Positions 30,740-32,416 of a DNA stretch of 32,416 bases are shown one piece after another. Made by a program: the position numbers and the translations under genes. Under the pieces are notes generated by a model. The model was not told where the DNA came from. It did no database searches and worked only from the letters and a program-made list of their open reading frames with translations. The stretch's first letter is position 1. Every line of letters starts with the position of its first letter. The stretch comes from an uncultured Bacilli bacterium (GTDB lineage Bacteria; Bacillota_I; Bacilli_A; RF39; UBA660), in assembly GCA_944372215.1 (NCBI GenBank), contig CALVYL010000005.1, positions 1 through 32,416 of the forward strand. The letters are read 5' to 3'.

Positions 30740-30946
30740 TTATCTTCCTTTTTTACTATTTAATTTTGCTTCACCAAGTTTTGTTCTTTCTATCTTTAAC
30801 AATCTATATTTATTTTTTAAATCAGCTACTAATTTATCTCCTTCTTCTGTTCCCATTTTGTGATAAGATAAGGTAAGTTCATATTTTAACTTTTGCATTT
30901 CTTTTCTTAAAGATTCTTCTCGTAATTTTATTTCCTTTTCATTCAT
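30740..30946 (-). CDS. Small charged coiled-coil protein
   Basis: This 68-residue protein starts MNEKEIKLREESLRKEMQKL and is strongly helical and charged throughout, ending in a Lys-rich tail (LNSKKGR). No catalytic motif is seen. The ATG at 30946 is chosen over one 12 bp upstream because GGTGG is placed correctly for it. It overlaps the NUDIX gene by 8 bp. The family is not recognised. Confidence 0.75.
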   Translation of the reverse strand: MNEKEIKLREESLRKEMQKLKYELTLSYHKMGTEEGDKLVADLKNKYRLLKIERTKLGEAKLNSKKGR

Positions 30947-31442
30947 TATTACCACCAAAAACTATGTCTTCGAAATAAGCATTAGCCTCAAACATATTAT
31001 TATCGAATAACTCTTTTATTTTATCAATACTGGCCCACATGACATCATTTACTTCCTCTTCTTGAATTGAAACATCACTAATATCACAATCAAAATCAAA
31101 TAAATAGACATCTAATATATCTGGACAATTCGGATAATATCTTTTAGTAGAACCAATAAACTTATAGGGAGCTTTACTTATATCTACTCCTAGTTCTTCT
31201 TTGGCTTCTCTAATTGCTGCCATATAAGTATCTTCTCCTAAAACTGCTGAACCACCCGTACATTCCCACATCAAAGGATGAGCTTTAGTACTAGACCTTT
31301 GAGTAATTAAAAACTCTCCTTTACTATTTTTAATCCAAGCATTAGTAACTAAATGATATTCATCATCATTTAGCTTATCTCCCATTTTTAAGACTTTACC
31401 AGTCTTATTTTTAAATTCATCATAAATATCCCAATATTCCAT
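30939..31442 (-). CDS. NUDIX hydrolase (IPP-isomerase-like/YfcD-type)
   Basis: This 167-residue enzyme has a complete NUDIX box, GGSAVLGEDTYMAAIREAKE followed by ELG (about 63-85), with the Arg-Glu and Glu-Glu metal-binding residues. Before it is ITQRSSTKAHPLMWECTGGS, the pattern of the subgroup related to IPP isomerase and YfcD. It would hydrolyse a nucleoside diphosphate linked to another group; the substrate is unknown. It is upstream of the coiled-coil, RNHCP and phosphatase-like genes and is probably cotranscribed with them. Confidence 0.93.
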   Translation of the reverse strand: MEYWDIYDEFKNKTGKVLKMGDKLNDDEYHLVTNAWIKNSKGEFLITQRSSTKAHPLMWECTGGSAVLGEDTYMAAIREAKEELGVDISKAPYKFIGSTKRYYPNCPDILDVYLFDFDCDISDVSIQEEEVNDVMWASIDKIKELFDNNMFEANAYFEDIVFGGNNE

Positions 31443-31504
31443 TTTATTTTCCTTTCCTTTTTAATGTCTTTCTAGCAATATTTTATTATGTAACTTTCTT
31501 TTTA

Positions 31505-32416
31505 TTAATTTAACAACATGGTCATATATATAGGTAAATATAAAATGTCATTTTCAATTTTTAAATCACTTGTATGTAATATTATTGGTTGGGCTAAATA
31601 ATCATTATATTTATCATATAGTTTTTTTAATGATGAATAAGTATAGTTTTTACCGGATTTAACTTCAATAGGAATTATGTTGTGTTTTGAGGTAATTGAT
31701 GATTTAGATATTAGAAAATCAATTTCCATTGCATCTTTAGAATTTTCTTTATTATATTTAGAAAAGAAATACAATTTATTTCCTGATGCCGTCAATAATT
31801 GAGCAACCATATTTTCCATAATCATTCCATTATTAAATGCTAGTTTATCAAAAAGTATTTTTTTATATATACCTTCACTTATTATTTCTTTTTCATTAAA
31901 GGTCATTGATAATAATAATCCTGTATCACTCATATAGCATTTTAAAGCATTAGAATCTAATCTTTGACCAAGGCCTATATTTGGTTCAGTTGTATTATAG
32001 GCAATATTTACTAATCCCGCATCTTTAAGCCAGTAAAAGGCCCCCTCAAATTCTCTATACCTGGCATTTTCATCTAAGCTTGCTAAATTAAACTTTTTTT
32101 CATGCTTTTGTAGTTGAGATGGTATTGTATCAAAAATTTGTTCCACTTTCAAATTAATTTCATCAGCATGCTTTCTTATATCATCTCTATATAAACTAAT
32201 AATATTTCTCTTCACTATATCTACAGATTCAAAATTTTTAGTTTTTATATATTCTTCAACTGCTTGGGGCATTCCTCCAACTATCATATATTCTTTAAAA
32301 TAATCCATAATTTTGCGATGCATAGCTGGGCCTAAAGGCAGTTTATCATTATAATGACTCCGAATAAAATCCATAAGAGTATTTCTTCCCATTGCCCACA
32401 AAAACTCTTCAAAATC
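31505..32416 (-). CDS. AAA-type ATPase with DUF4143 domain, 3' part only
   Basis: The open frame runs to the right edge, where it reads DFEEFLWAMGRNTLMDFI; 'DFEEFLWA' is the usual end of the AAA ATPase core in this family, so the N-terminal ATPase half (Walker A and B) lies outside the window. The visible ~300 residues contain the winged-helix part (YRDDIRKHAD, about residue 75 onward) and the C-terminal DUF4143 restriction-nuclease-like fold with ENMVAQLL, EIDFLIS and IPIEVKSGKN (the Asp and Glu-x-Lys of a PD-(D/E)xK-type core). The function of this large family is poorly known. The gene has a 62-bp gap before the NUDIX gene. Confidence 0.9.
   Translation of the reverse strand, partial: DFEEFLWAMGRNTLMDFIRSHYNDKLPLGPAMHRKIMDYFKEYMIVGGMPQAVEEYIKTKNFESVDIVKRNIISLYRDDIRKHADEINLKVEQIFDTIPSQLQKHEKKFNLASLDENARYREFEGAFYWLKDAGLVNIAYNTTEPNIGLGQRLDSNALKCYMSDTGLLLSMTFNEKEIISEGIYKKILFDKLAFNNGMIMENMVAQLLTASGNKLYFFSKYNKENSKDAMEIDFLISKSSITSKHNIIPIEVKSGKNYTYSSLKKLYDKYNDYLAQPIILHTSDLKIENDILYLPIYMTMLLN

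Overview
The window comes from a very AT-rich (roughly 30% G+C or less) Firmicutes/Bacilli-type genome, probably a small-genome, host-associated lineage near the Erysipelotrichales/RF39-like uncultured Bacilli. This is inferred from gene content (rpsB-tsf, a T-box on ileS, strong AGGAGG ribosome binding sites, a GG-leader peptide exporter) and not from a phylogeny. TGA is used as a real stop codon (for example in ATGA stop/start overlaps), so the Mycoplasma code does not apply. Almost everything is on the minus strand; only one small regulator (28941-29195) is on the plus strand.

Layout, left to right (transcription mostly right to left). 1-423: a start-less fragment of a surface-type protein, a 55-bp inverted repeat, a 20-bp palindrome and the frr terminator. 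424-4297: frr, two membrane-anchored exported proteins, tsf and rpsB. The first four genes downstream of rpsB lack pyrH, which normally sits between tsf and frr. 4298-5334: rpsB promoter and leader, a structured intergenic stretch, yqeY and rpsU with its own promoter. 5343-8610: a bacteriocin-type locus with a peptidase-containing ABC exporter, a very short HlyD-like adaptor and four small double-glycine-leader peptides; the peptides were found by hand because they are only 38-48 codons long. 8654-12111: T-box-controlled ileS followed by tRNA-Arg(CCG). The IleRS carries GLHH instead of the usual HxGH signature, a change linked to strong mupirocin resistance in MupA-type enzymes.

12143-18796 is the most unusual part. 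A tight operon (genes overlap or lie 2-4 bp apart) encodes, in transcription order, a 52-residue hydrophobic leader ORF, a short Rel/SpoT homologue (intact hydrolase motifs, altered synthetase base), a DNA-polymerase-beta-type nucleotidyltransferase, a class I aminoacyl-tRNA-synthetase-like protein with degenerate signature motifs, an S51/peptidase-E-like protein, a GatZ/KbaZ-like tagatose-bisphosphate aldolase homologue and a Cof-type HAD phosphatase. I know of no described pathway with this composition and propose it as the candidate undescribed system. A 13-bp intrinsic-terminator-like hairpin lies inside the leader ORF, whose stop codon is 1 nt from the rel start, so attenuation by leader translation is plausible.

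18897-32416: a membrane protein, a phosphohexomutase with deoD, an all-helical unknown protein with an inverted repeat over its promoter and start, then a hybrid histidine kinase, an Hpt-receiver protein, a YbaK/ProX-type deacylase and a cation diffusion facilitator in one run. Next come an AMP-forming acyl-CoA-synthetase-like enzyme divergent from an Xre regulator with a perfect 12-bp-arm operator, an alkaline-phosphatase-superfamily enzyme, a 32-residue ORF, an RNHCP zinc protein, a coiled-coil protein, a NUDIX hydrolase and the 3' part of a DUF4143-type ATPase cut by the window edge. I saw no rRNA, transposase, prophage or CRISPR array.
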